Shown: one piece after another, positions 1 to 10,120 of the stretch
How the letters are laid out: every line of letters begins with the position of its first letter
Position numbering within the stretch: the stretch's first letter is position 1
DNA from: Sulfuricurvum sp.
GTDB lineage: Bacteria; Campylobacterota; Campylobacteria; Campylobacterales; Sulfurimonadaceae
Reading direction: 5' to 3'
Assembly: GCF_028712165.1 (NCBI RefSeq)
Contig: NZ_JAQTQR010000002.1
Span: forward strand, 1-64,000
Length of the DNA stretch: 64,000 nt
Translations under genes and position numbers: made by a program
Notes under the pieces: generated by a model
Databases searched by the model: none
Seen by the model: the letters and a program-made list of their open reading frames with translations, nothing else
What the model was told of the DNA's origin: nothing

Positions 1-117
1 TGTGAAGAAGCGTAAATTAGTTGCATAAGATAGTTTGCGGATGTATTTATCTGTACATAACTACTAGAAATAGAGCTGATTGGTATGTGGTACAATTCGG
101 GTATATGACTGTGGGAA

Positions 118-385
118 TATGATGTAACTCTAGGACATCAACCGATTTTGTAAACCTAAATATACCTCTAAAGTTCCCTAAAATAGGGAGCTAAAGAGGT
201 TATTACTTCACACTATCTTTTCCTAACTACTTCAATTTTTCTAAGTCATTTCAACCCATACATCAAAATACGAGCAAATATTTCACAGTTCCTTAGAAAA
301 ATTCTGAGCTGAACTTAGAAAACTAGAAAATAATTTTACCCTACTGAAAGCACCTGAATAAGGTACTTATAGAGTATAGTGGTAA
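118..385 (+). repeat. Left arm of the 268-bp inverted repeat
   Basis: Read base by base, this arm is the exact reverse complement of 2227-2494. Identity stops at base 117 on the outside and at 386 on the inside. It carries a copy of the hairpin that follows groEL (about 164-200), a 10-bp copy of the groEL end (118-127) and three CTTAGAAA-type sites (238-245, 292-299, 314-321). No gene is seen in it. Bases 1-117 outside the arm also show no recognisable gene. Confidence 0.95.
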
Positions 386-441
386 GTTTTGAAAACTTCT
401 TCTATATATTCATCTTTCAAATTTGTTCTGAAAGAAACTGC

Positions 442-876
442 TTATTTCTTTTTGTTTTCAATCAATATGCTTCCATCTTTATCATCTATTTTTGGTTTCA
501 TATTTTCAGTTTCAATAATAATTTTTTCTTTAGCTTCAGTAGTAAGGGTCTCGAGTTTTGCTTTAAGTTCTTCATTTTCAACTCTGAAATTATCTGCTAC
601 TTCTCTCCATACTTTTGCGATATTCTCATACTTTTCTTTTTCACAATCAGTCGTAGCTTTGGAAGCATTTTCATCAGCTTCATTTGCTTTTTCAGTTGCA
701 TCTTTAAATCTATTATTGAAACGTTTATCCATTTCATTATGCATTTTCTCTAAAAACTTAGCAAGATATTTGACTACTACGGCTTTTATAAATTCTTTTA
801 CCATAGGCAAGATTACATCTTTAACAAATGGCCAAATAATTTTTATTAAGGTTTTACCCATTGATGTTTTACTCAT
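442..876 (-). CDS. Small coiled-coil protein, function unknown
   Basis: This 144-residue protein is not recognised. The ATG at 876 is chosen because a GGAG lies 5 bases before it; an in-frame TTG at 891 would add five residues. The first 40 residues form a hydrophobic or amphipathic stretch rich in Ile, Val, Lys and Phe, which could lie on or in the membrane. The rest is highly charged (Lys/Glu/Asn/Ala-rich) and looks like a long coiled coil. It is the only passenger gene beside the recombinase inside the inverted-repeat element. Passenger genes in such places are often toxins, antitoxins or defence factors, but nothing in the sequence shows that here. Confidence 0.6.
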   Translation of the reverse strand: MSKTSMGKTLIKIIWPFVKDVILPMVKEFIKAVVVKYLAKFLEKMHNEMDKRFNNRFKDATEKANEADENASKATTDCEKEKYENIAKVWREVADNFRVENEELKAKLETLTTEAKEKIIIETENMKPKIDDKDGSILIENKKK

Positions 877-1011
877 ATTGACTCCAATCAATTAAAATTG
901 ATATATTATACTTTCTTTTAACAATATTTATTACAAGCAACGAAGTATTGTAATAACGATTATAAAGCTTAAAATATGCCATCATCGATTATAGTTTTCG
1001 ATGAGAAGTCT

Positions 1012-2109
1012 TTATTTCCATAACATTTCAATTTCTTTACGACCCGTCTCGCCATCTAATTTTACGTATCTATTCAACATCGATAATGATTGATGATTGG
1101 ATATTTTTCGTAGTACAAACTGATTACATCCTTTCATTCCCAAGTGGGATAGAACCGTATGGCGTAGGGAATGTATCACAACTCGGTTCTTCCTGTCATC
1201 GGCTTCAAGACCTATATTGAATAGGTTATCAAAGACAATTTTCAAGCTCCTAGATATCCATCTATCCAAATCAATTATATTTGGGTTGTATACCAATTTA
1301 TCATTGGGATTAGTTGATTGCTTGATTCTTATTTTTACAAGCTCAATAGTGCGTTCGTCTAAAAAGCTCTTATAGGTAGAACCGTTCTTTATATCCTCAG
1401 AAGTTATCATACTGTGGCTCAGGTCAACATCTTTGACCGAATAATTAAGTACAGTACCTTTTCTACCTGCCGTACTTAATGATAATGCAACAAACAGAGT
1501 CAGGGTGAAGTCGTTGGATATCTCATCCAATAAGGTATTAATTTCGTCTTTGGATAGGAATCGCTCACGCTTATTATCTATCCGTGGCTTCTTTACATTT
1601 AATAGGGGATTGGAAATTTTAACCCCGTTTTGTTTGATGTAATAGTTATAGATAGTAGATAGTAACTCAAGATACATAATAGTAGTGTGCGGAGATACCT
1701 CACTAAGCATTTTTTGCTTGTATTTCTCAATGTGCTCAGTTGTTACATTATAAATACACATATGACCAAAATATGATTTCAACCGATTATTGTATTGTCT
1801 GTGTCGTTTCTCAGTAGAGACAGTTTTATGGCTAGAGAAATAAACCTCAGCAATATCATCAACCTTGGTGTCGTAACGAGTTTTATTTACTATCTTTGGC
1901 GGTAGTTCATTATTACGCAAACTTAATATGGTTCGAGTTCGTAAATCATCTACATATGTTTCAGTGATACCTGATGACTTTAAGCCAACTTTTTGAAATT
2001 GGGTTTTGTTATCCTCGTTTTGATAAGTGAAGTAATAAGTAACATCACCATCTTTTCTTTGTCTATGATAGACACCTTTGTATTTCTTTGATTTAATCAT
2101 TGCACTCAT
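1012..2109 (-). CDS. Tyrosine recombinase / phage-type integrase
   Basis: The protein has 365 residues, a normal length for a complete integrase. An N-terminal arm-binding-like segment (about 1-60) and a SAM-like core-binding domain (about 80-165) precede the catalytic domain (about 180-350). The active-site set is visible: Arg216 in TAGRKG, a Lys near 241-247, His313 and Arg316 in HSLRH, His339 in NHQS, and Tyr348 in NRYVK. It should therefore be active in DNA cleavage and strand exchange. The start at 2109 has an AGGAA six bases upstream. The gene faces away from groEL, and four CTTAGAAA repeats lie directly upstream, probably as binding sites for this protein or as autoregulatory sites. 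Confidence 0.93.
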   Translation of the reverse strand: MSAMIKSKKYKGVYHRQRKDGDVTYYFTYQNEDNKTQFQKVGLKSSGITETYVDDLRTRTILSLRNNELPPKIVNKTRYDTKVDDIAEVYFSSHKTVSTEKRHRQYNNRLKSYFGHMCIYNVTTEHIEKYKQKMLSEVSPHTTIMYLELLSTIYNYYIKQNGVKISNPLLNVKKPRIDNKRERFLSKDEINTLLDEISNDFTLTLFVALSLSTAGRKGTVLNYSVKDVDLSHSMITSEDIKNGSTYKSFLDERTIELVKIRIKQSTNPNDKLVYNPNIIDLDRWISRSLKIVFDNLFNIGLEADDRKNRVVIHSLRHTVLSHLGMKGCNQFVLRKISNHQSLSMLNRYVKLDGETGRKEIEMLWK

Positions 2110-2143
2110 GAAGTATTCCTGTCACAAGCAAATCAATCGTCTT

Positions 2144-2200
2144 CTTAGAAAAATGATACGACCTTAGAAAAGACCTTAGAAAATAAAATCACCTTAGAAA
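2144..2200 (+). repeat. Cluster of four CTTAGAAA repeats upstream of the recombinase
   Basis: Four near-identical copies start at 2144, 2163, 2175 and 2193, three of them within ACCTTAGAAA. Three further copies lie in the right inverted-repeat arm (2291-2298 and 2313-2320 inverted, 2367-2374 direct), and three mirror copies lie in the left arm. Clustered short repeats beside an integrase gene are typical of arm-type integrase sites. Iterons or operator sites are the alternatives. Confidence 0.6.
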
Positions 2201-2226
2201 TCGATACTCTATGGCAATAATTTCAT

Positions 2227-4128
<1,902 letters not shown>

Positions 4129-4143
4129 TTATATAGTGGTTGA

Positions 4144-4404
4144 TTATTTGATAATTCCGAGCAAATCGTCTGTTTCGATGACCAAATACGCTTTTCCATC
4201 AAGAGTAAGTTCACTGCCGGCATATTTGCCGAATACAACAGTGTCTCCTGCAGAAACGTTTTCTACCTCGGTGCTCACAGCAAGGACAGTACCTTGTGAA
4301 GGTTTCTCTTTTGCGTTGTCCGGGATGATAATCCCTGATGCGGTTTTGGTTGCCTCTTCGAGACGTTGGACCAAGACACGTTTTCCAAGCGGTTGGAAGT
4401 TCAT
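4144..4404 (-). CDS. groES: Co-chaperonin GroES (Hsp10)
   Basis: This is the 86-residue cap of the GroEL folding chamber. The start at 4404 ([10 protein letters not shown]) is chosen over an upstream ATG at 4446 because it gives the family's normal N-terminus and has AAAGGAA in front. The mobile-loop region (about residues 16-32, with the hydrophobic SGIIIP tripeptide area) and the C-terminal beta strand are present. It is the first gene of groES-groEL and is driven by a near-consensus promoter 34 bp upstream. Confidence 0.98.
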   Translation of the reverse strand: MNFQPLGKRVLVQRLEEATKTASGIIIPDNAKEKPSQGTVLAVSTEVENVSAGDTVVFGKYAGSELTLDGKAYLVIETDDLLGIIK

Positions 4405-4437
4405 AGCATTTCCTTTTAAGTGATTTATATGCTCGGG

Positions 4438-4466
4438 ATTGTACACGAGTTTGGGTTAATTGTCAA
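4438..4466 (-). promoter_or_regulatory. groESL sigma-70 promoter
   Basis: On the minus strand, a perfect -35 box TTGACA (4466-4461) is separated by exactly 17 bp from a -10 box TACAAT (4443-4438). This is unusually close to consensus for this lineage, whose -35 boxes are generally weak. No clear CIRCE element (HrcA site) was seen in the upstream region. Confidence 0.8.
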
Positions 4467-4614
4467 TCTCTTAGTCTCTATGACTCAATTAATGTGAGCT
4501 TATATTATATATATTGAAGTTAACCCTTATTTATTTTTACATTTAGTGTAGCTTTTAGTTTTTAATAAGCAATGGTTCACTATAATTCCGGCCTTATCCA
4601 ATTCTACATAAGAT

Positions 4615-4691
4615 GGCTGGGTAGCTCAGCTGGTTAGAGCGCTGGTCTCATAAGCCGGAGGTCGGGGGTTCGAGTCCCCCCCCCGCCACCA
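4615..4691 (+). tRNA. tRNA-Met (CAU)
   Basis: A 77-nt cloverleaf with an encoded CCA end. The parts are acceptor 4615-4621/4681-4687, D arm 4624-4640, anticodon stem 4642-4646/4654-4658 with loop CTCATAA (anticodon CAT at 4649-4651), and T arm 4664-4680 with TTCGAGT. The acceptor stem has one mismatch (T4-C69). CAU could also be tRNA-Ile2, which is read after lysidine modification; elongator Met is the likelier call. Confidence 0.9.
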
Positions 4692-4763
4692 TCTTACAAT
4701 CATCCAAAATTCCTTAGAAATCCCGATAATAAGCCACTTGGTATTTTCTCATTCATTTAGTAT

Positions 4764-5264
4764 TTACGGCCTTTGCACCATCTCATCGGAGAAAACCTTC
4801 CCTGTATATTTAAATAACTGAGCTCCATGCATACTGATAGCCCCTTCCAGAACATCGAGAGCGGCGAACAATTCTTCTGACTTTTTCTTTAACAGATGAA
4901 ATTTCTTTTTTATTTGAGAAGAAATGGATAGGGTTGGATGCCACCATAAAACAATTCTTTGGAATCCAAATAACATCTTATTTTGCCCTCTGCCGGATTT
5001 TAATGAAAGAATTTCTAAATATATATCATGCAGTTCTTTATGAAGTGTATCAACGGTAGTAAATGAATTAAAGATTTTGGAATTTCGATCGATTGACTTA
5101 AACTCATGGTTAAGCCATTTTCCAAGTACACATTCGGTAGCGGATGATTCGATCAGAGGGGAATCGGGCAGATTGTTTTTGACAAGCTCCTCGACCCTGC
5201 TTATCCATCGATGATGTGATTTTTGTGCTTCATGTAATCCAACTATAAGTGCTTTTTGTGTCAT
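4764..5264 (-). CDS. Stand-alone CZB (chemoreceptor zinc-binding) domain protein
   Basis: This 166-residue protein has no transmembrane segment or chemoreceptor signalling domain. The first 85 residues match the CZB pattern: His17/18 and Trp20, then Cys45 in CVLGKW, then His75 and His79 in LHKELHD. In this family those residues bind zinc and can sense oxidants such as HOCl or regulate diguanylate cyclases and receptors. The C-terminal 80 residues are helical and basic. The start has AGGGAA upstream. It is a single gene between the tRNA and the hydrogenase island, transcribed away from the island, and its partner is unknown. Confidence 0.8.
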   Translation of the reverse strand: MTQKALIVGLHEAQKSHHRWISRVEELVKNNLPDSPLIESSATECVLGKWLNHEFKSIDRNSKIFNSFTTVDTLHKELHDIYLEILSLKSGRGQNKMLFGFQRIVLWWHPTLSISSQIKKKFHLLKKKSEELFAALDVLEGAISMHGAQLFKYTGKVFSDEMVQRP

Positions 5265-5500
5265 CGTAATTCCCTATTTTGAATTCCAACCATTGATAAA
5301 TTATTCTATCGATGCTTTCTTTAAAAAATAATAATAAAAAACCCAAATAATTAAAAAATAGTTATTTTTAGAAGATACCGTATAGAAGATCCCCTTTGAA
5401 ACACGAGCACAGTAAAAAGATGACACTTGTAATTATTTAAACCGCATTTATTACCGCAGAATTACATTTTTTTAGTAACTTTTCTGAACGGTTCATGTGT

Positions 5501-5506
5501 TATAAT
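5501..5506 (+). promoter_or_regulatory. Putative -10 box for the group 4 hydrogenase operon
   Basis: TATAAT lies 32 bp before the first operon ATG, with T-rich sequence upstream and no clear -35, as is usual for the vegetative promoters of this lineage. The rest of 5265-5500 is A/T-rich and shows no other gene. Confidence 0.5.
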
Positions 5507-5538
5507 CTTCGAAATTAGCACCTAAAAGGGATGCAAAG

Positions 5539-7359
5539 ATGCTATTAACACTTATTTTATTACCGATAGCAGCGGCTTTTTTAATACTGTTCTCCTCTAA
5601 GTATATACAGTATTTTTTGAGTGTAGCCGTTTTAGCGAGTGGAAGTTATTACTCGATTTTACTTTTTACCTCCGCAGAAAACGTGTCGTTTTATCTCTCT
5701 TCTTTTTTTAATACTGTTATTATTGCCGCAGATATCGTTTTATTGCTCTATTTTTTATATCAGGGTAAGAAATATAACAGTCTGAAAGTTATAGTGTTGG
5801 CTGCCGTACAGTTATTGCTATTTCTATACATTGAGCATGTTTCAGCAGGGCATTCAGCACAGGTAGTGGTCGATGGGATCACTAAATTTACAATAGAATA
5901 TGATACTTCCTCTGGACATTCAGCAGAGATAGCAGTTGATGAGCTTTCTCGATTTATGTTCTTGATCATCAACATCGTCGGCGGAATCATTGTCCTTTAT
6001 TCGGTTCGATATATGGAAGATGAAACGGCAACACCGCGTAAAAAACAGCTTTTTATAGCTGCAATGTTCTTGTTCCTCTCGGTTATGAATACTCTTGTCT
6101 GCGCCAATTCACTGATGCTTTTCTTCTTTTTATTTGAGATGACGACATTGGCATCGTATCTCCTTATCGCCTTTAGAAATGATGAGGTCAGTCGCACGAA
6201 TGCCCTCAGAGCGCTTTGGATGAATCAGATCGGTGGGGTGGTTATTTTGCTCGGAGTGTTGGTGGCAGTTCTAGGATTCGGCACCGTGATGTTTGATACA
6301 CTGTTGCAACATTCAGGCGGAGTATTGTTTCTCTCAGTTGCATTGCTGAGCATGGCGGCGTTGGTCAAGGGAGCTTCGATTCCGTTTGACGGTTGGTTGC
6401 TTGGGGCTATGGTCGCGCCGACCCCTGTGAGCGCGATGCTTCATTCGGCAACGATGGTCAAGATCGCGCCGTATTTGATTTTAAAACTTGCACCGGCACT
6501 GGGGGCGACGCTGCTCGGCGGGGTTTTATCGATAACAGGAGGTCTGGTATTTGTCACAGCCTCGTATCTGGCATTGTCCCGCTTTGTTTTCAAAGAGATC
6601 CTGGGATACTCCACCGTGGCCCTTTTGGGGCTGATGATGGCGTTGGCGGCGATCGGCACGAAAGAGAGTATGATGCTCGCAATGGTATTGATGGGGTTTC
6701 ATGCCCTCTCCAAAGCGCTCCTCTTTTTAGCGGCGGGGGTACTGGAAAAACAGTATCATCTTAAAAGCATTGAAGAGATGAGCGCGCTCGTTCACCGTGC
6801 CCCCAAAACGGTCGGATATATCTTGCTGGGTTTCGTTTCGTTGACCTTGCCGCCGTTCGGTCTTTTTATGGGGAAACTTTTTGCCATCACCTCGGTGGCT
6901 TCGCTTTTACGGGAGCGGCCATTGCTTTTGATCGTGCTGGTCTCCATGATTATCGGGAGTGCCTTGCTGGTGCTTTTGTATTTTAAAGTCTCTTCGGCAC
7001 TTCTCTCCAATCCGTCGGATACGCTTTCTGCTGAAGAAGAGCGCATTCCCTATGGTTTTAGCCTTCCGTTGATTCTTTTAAGCGTTCTTATCGTGGGCAC
7101 CGGTGCCGGATTTATTGTCATCCAGCATGATGCGTTACTTGCATTACTGGCACTTCCTCTGATCTTTGTCTTTGTTCTGCCGTGGATTATGAGGGGGATG
7201 GAACGGTATGATCGTACTGAGCCTTACCATTGCGGTGAAAAAGAGCCTTTTGATACGGCATTGATCTATTATGAACCTACTATACGGGTGAAGCAGATGA
7301 TTTATTGGAGTTTTACCCTGCTGTTTGCAGCCGTAGCCGTTGTCGGAGCCCTCTCATGA
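5539..7359 (+). CDS. Group 4 hydrogenase antiporter-like membrane subunit (HyfB/CooM/NuoL type)
   Basis: A 606-residue polytopic protein of the NADH-dehydrogenase subunit 5/Mrp-antiporter family, the ion-pumping arm of group 4 membrane hydrogenases. About 14-16 hydrophobic segments are visible. The family core (about 275-330) carries the conserved charged residues in LVKGASIPFDGW and the SAMLHSATMVK helix. CooM proteins are about twice as long, so this is closer to HyfB or a bare antiporter subunit. Residues 104-117 and 126-139 are a small internal repeat (GHSAxxxVDxxxxF) between the first membrane helices and the conserved domain. It is the first gene of a six-gene operon and overlaps the next gene by ATGA. 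Confidence 0.88.
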   Translation: MLLTLILLPIAAAFLILFSSKYIQYFLSVAVLASGSYYSILLFTSAENVSFYLSSFFNTVIIAADIVLLLYFLYQGKKYNSLKVIVLAAVQLLLFLYIEHVSAGHSAQVVVDGITKFTIEYDTSSGHSAEIAVDELSRFMFLIINIVGGIIVLYSVRYMEDETATPRKKQLFIAAMFLFLSVMNTLVCANSLMLFFFLFEMTTLASYLLIAFRNDEVSRTNALRALWMNQIGGVVILLGVLVAVLGFGTVMFDTLLQHSGGVLFLSVALLSMAALVKGASIPFDGWLLGAMVAPTPVSAMLHSATMVKIAPYLILKLAPALGATLLGGVLSITGGLVFVTASYLALSRFVFKEILGYSTVALLGLMMALAAIGTKESMMLAMVLMGFHALSKALLFLAAGVLEKQYHLKSIEEMSALVHRAPKTVGYILLGFVSLTLPPFGLFMGKLFAITSVASLLRERPLLLIVLVSMIIGSALLVLLYFKVSSALLSNPSDTLSAEEERIPYGFSLPLILLSVLIVGTGAGFIVIQHDALLALLALPLIFVFVLPWIMRGMERYDRTEPYHCGEKEPFDTALIYYEPTIRVKQMIYWSFTLLFAAVAVVGALS

Positions 7360-8174
7360 TCTGGATATGGATTGCATTTGCACCGATTTTGGGCGGATTG
7401 GTTTACGGCGGGGAGCGGGTATTGCGTGCACGGATGCAGCGACGTCAGGGACCTCCGTTTTTACAGCCTTTTTATGACATGTTCAAACTTCTGGACAAGC
7501 GGACGCTGATCGTGCATGCTCCTCATGCGTTGTTGGCGGTAGCCCATTTTTTTGCTCTTTGGTTTAGTGTTGCAGCGATCTTTTTGGGATGGAATCTCCT
7601 CTATATCGTGTTTCTCCATCTGTTTGCCCAAATAGTGCTGATTCTCGCAGGCTACAGCGTGCGATCGGCATATTCGCATCTGGGTGCGAATCGGGAGCTT
7701 TTGATGCTCGTTGCGTATGAACCAATATTGATTCTCGTAGCGGTCGGGTTCTATTTGGTATCGGGAAGTTTCGATATCGCGCAGATTGTCCGCGGGGGCG
7801 GATATTTAGCCCAAATGCCACTGCTGTTTATCGCATTGTTAATGATCGTTCCGATTAAAGTGAAAAAGTCCCCTTTCGATGTCGGTGAGGCACATCAGGA
7901 GATTGTCGGCGGTGTTGAGATCGAGTACAGCGGTATGTTTTACGAATTCTTATATATGGCACGGTTTCTTGAATATATTTTTATTTATAGTTTTGTTTTT
8001 ATCTTCGCAGGTGTATCGTACGCTCTTGGAGCGGCTTTAGTCGCAGGGGTATTTTTACTGGTGAATCTGGTCGATAATGCGACTGCCCGTGTACATACAA
8101 TGCATATGGTTAAAATCATTTATGCTGTAGCTATGAGTTTGGCTATCGCTAATATTTTGTGGATCGTGCTATGA
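7356..8174 (+). CDS. Group 4 hydrogenase membrane anchor subunit (HyfC/CooK/NuoH type)
   Basis: A 272-residue membrane protein of the NuoH/HycD family, which anchors the hydrogenase module to the antiporter arm and forms part of the proton path. The start at 7356 is chosen because it makes an ATGA overlap with the previous gene and begins directly in the first helix; an upstream start would overlap by 55 bp. The loop KKSPFDVGEAHQEIVGGVE near residue 170 is the family signature (the NuoH quinone-site loop). About eight helices are visible. Confidence 0.9.
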   Translation: MIWIWIAFAPILGGLVYGGERVLRARMQRRQGPPFLQPFYDMFKLLDKRTLIVHAPHALLAVAHFFALWFSVAAIFLGWNLLYIVFLHLFAQIVLILAGYSVRSAYSHLGANRELLMLVAYEPILILVAVGFYLVSGSFDIAQIVRGGGYLAQMPLLFIALLMIVPIKVKKSPFDVGEAHQEIVGGVEIEYSGMFYEFLYMARFLEYIFIYSFVFIFAGVSYALGAALVAGVFLLVNLVDNATARVHTMHMVKIIYAVAMSLAIANILWIVL

Positions 8175-8692
8175 AATTCTTTACCTCTTTTCGTAAAAAA
8201 TCACCCTGGATACTGCATTACAATGCCGGAAGCTGCAACGGATGCGATATCGAGATCCTTGCTGCACTGGGACCGAAGTTCGATCTGGAGCGGTTTGGGG
8301 TGATCAATACGGGGAATCCGAAGCAGTCGGACATCTTTTTGGTGACGGGGCCGGTGACGTACCGCTCCCGTGAACGTCTCGTCGAACTCTATTCGCAAAT
8401 TCCCGAACCCAAAGTGGTGATAGCGGTAGGATCCTGTACAACCACTGGGGGGGTATTCCGTGGGATGTACAACGTTGAAGACGGGATCGATCAGTATATT
8501 CCGGTAGACGTTTATGTTCCCGGCTGCGCTTCCACGCCTCAGCTCATCATTGATGCGATCGTCAAAGCGTTGGAGATTTTGGAAAATAAAAGCAAAGAGA
8601 TCGAAAAACCGTTCAAACTATTCGGAAGCGTTGAGACGATCGGCAACAAACTCAGTCGTCTTAATATGGCAAAAAGGGTGAAACATGACTAA
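8171..8692 (+). CDS. Group 4 hydrogenase small subunit (HyfI/CooL/NuoB type)
   Basis: The 173-residue iron-sulfur subunit that carries the [4Fe-4S] cluster nearest the NiFe site. Four Cys ligands are visible: CNGC near residue 20, Cys in VGSC near residue 93, and Cys in VPGC near residue 120. It has no Tat signal, in keeping with a cytoplasm-facing complex. The start at 8171 overlaps the previous stop (ATGA). A start four codons upstream is possible but has no matching ribosome-binding site. Confidence 0.93.
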   Translation: MKFFTSFRKKSPWILHYNAGSCNGCDIEILAALGPKFDLERFGVINTGNPKQSDIFLVTGPVTYRSRERLVELYSQIPEPKVVIAVGSCTTTGGVFRGMYNVEDGIDQYIPVDVYVPGCASTPQLIIDAIVKALEILENKSKEIEKPFKLFGSVETIGNKLSRLNMAKRVKHD

Positions 8693-9029
8693 ATTAGAGA
8701 CAACATTAGCGACCCTTTTAGCGGATATCGGCACTTTTTATGAGCCGAAAAAATGGCATTTTCTGACGGTCAACGGGATCGATCTGGGGGAAGGAAAAAT
8801 CGAACTGCAATGGATTTTTTCGAAATACGGAGTCAAAGATGAAATCGTCATCTATTATGCACTTAGTGATTATGAAACTCCTGTCCCCTCACTGGTGAGT
8901 TTGATACCTTCGGCGTTTATGGGGGAGAGGGAGATCGTCGATATGTTCGGTCTTAAAGTGGACGGAGCGGAGAGAGGGCTTTATCTCGATGAGGATTCTT
9001 TGCAACATCCGTTACGGAGTGAATCATGA
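8685..9029 (+). CDS. Group 4 hydrogenase NuoC-like subunit (CooU type)
   Basis: A 114-residue protein of the 30-kDa NADH-dehydrogenase subunit family. The conserved end is visible: a loop with PSLVSLIPSA, then EREIVDMFGL (the family's E-R-E-x-x-D-M-x-G signature) and LYLDED. It stabilises the contact between small and large subunits. It overlaps both neighbours by a few bases, so the six genes are probably translationally coupled. In HyfG/HycE proteins this domain is fused to the large subunit; here it is separate, as in CooU or Ech-type complexes. Confidence 0.87.
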   Translation: MTKLETTLATLLADIGTFYEPKKWHFLTVNGIDLGEGKIELQWIFSKYGVKDEIVIYYALSDYETPVPSLVSLIPSAFMGEREIVDMFGLKVDGAERGLYLDEDSLQHPLRSES

Positions 9030-10111
9030 AAAAAACAATCCAAATCCCTCTGGGGTCTCAGCATATTTCCCTGCTCGAGCCGATCCGGTTTAAATTTGAG
9101 TGTGAAAACGAAAAGATCATCGGGGTCGATGCCGATGTCGGATTCGTCCATCGGGGAGTAGAACTGGCCTGTACCCGTAGTTTTGAGTTTAAGCAGGTAG
9201 GGTATGTTGTTGCCCGTGTTTGCGGGCTTTGTGCTATTACCCATTCGCTCTCTTATACCCTCGCGGCGGAAAAACTGCTGGGGTATGAGGCCAATGATCG
9301 GATTAAATATCTGCGGATGCTGATGGTGGAACTCGACCGTATCCATTCGCATATGCTGTGTTTGGCGCACACGGCGGAAAATGCAGGATTTGAAGCGCTG
9401 TTTATGCAGATCATGGCCGATCGGGAACTGGTGATGGACCTTCAAGAAGCGATCAGCGGAAACCGTGTCCAGTTTGATTTTATCGCTATTGGCGGAGTGA
9501 ATCGGGATCTGACCCCTGAATTGACTGCACTCATTCATAAAAACCTCACTTTACTCTCAGAAAAAATCGATGCATTGATCGGACTGTTCAATAATAATTG
9601 GTCGCTCTCGCTCAAATACAAAGGGGTAGGCGTGTTGCGTTTGGAGGATGCTTATACCTATAATGCTCTGGGTCCGTTGGCCCGAGCAGCCGGCCTGGCG
9701 ACGGATGTACGCGTCGAGACGAGCGATTTTCCGTATGAGGATATAGGATACACAATGATCCTCGAATCCACAGGGGATATTCATGCGCGTAATTTTGTCC
9801 GGCTTCGGGAGATTGTAAACTCGATTGCCATGTGTCGAAATATCGCAGATAACCTCCCTGCAGGTGAGATACTGGAGAAGACCAAAGGAAAACCGAAAGG
9901 GGAAGCGGTGGTTCGTGTCGAGGCTCCTCGCGGAGAGCTTTTTTATCTGGTGCGCGGTAACGGCGGTAACATGCTTGAGAGGGTTCGTATCAAGACTCCG
10001 ACTTTTTCGGGAATTCCGGCGATGATGGAAGTATTCAAAAGTTCTGAATATGCCGATGCACCTGCGATCCTCGCCTCGTTTGATCCGTGTATGTCTTGTA
10101 CGGCGAAGTAG
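9026..10111 (+). CDS. Group 4 NiFe hydrogenase large subunit (CooH/EchE/NuoD type)
   Basis: The 361-residue catalytic subunit. Both NiFe-binding motifs are present: RVCGLCAITHS (about residues 67-77) and DPCMSC at the end, giving all four Cys ligands. It is therefore a true hydrogenase and not a NuoD. The chain stops only three residues after the last Cys, so there is no propeptide for a maturation protease to remove. It sits between the NuoC-like and ferredoxin-like genes. Together the six subunits should evolve or oxidise H2 with a low-potential carrier and move ions across the inner membrane. Confidence 0.94.
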   Translation: MKKTIQIPLGSQHISLLEPIRFKFECENEKIIGVDADVGFVHRGVELACTRSFEFKQVGYVVARVCGLCAITHSLSYTLAAEKLLGYEANDRIKYLRMLMVELDRIHSHMLCLAHTAENAGFEALFMQIMADRELVMDLQEAISGNRVQFDFIAIGGVNRDLTPELTALIHKNLTLLSEKIDALIGLFNNNWSLSLKYKGVGVLRLEDAYTYNALGPLARAAGLATDVRVETSDFPYEDIGYTMILESTGDIHARNFVRLREIVNSIAMCRNIADNLPAGEILEKTKGKPKGEAVVRVEAPRGELFYLVRGNGGNMLERVRIKTPTFSGIPAMMEVFKSSEYADAPAILASFDPCMSCTAK

Positions 10112-10120
10112 GAGAGGCAT

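Noticed and set aside
379-895. Two long plus-strand open frames opposite the 442-876 gene
   Set aside because: They have Phe/Ser-rich translations typical of the antisense of a Lys/Glu-rich coiled-coil gene, and no ribosome-binding site; the minus-strand frame with GGAG is the better gene.
5351-5371. A/T-rich dyad (TTAAAAAATA...TATTTTTAG) as a fourth copy of the nickel/hydrogenase motif
   Set aside because: The arms look alike but the TATAAGAA centre is absent and the distance to the 5501 box is too long; probably just an A/T dyad.
6393-6764. Open frame of 123 codons inside the antiporter-like gene
   Set aside because: It is in another frame of a clear membrane-protein gene with no start signal and an Arg/Gly/Asp-rich composition typical of shadows.
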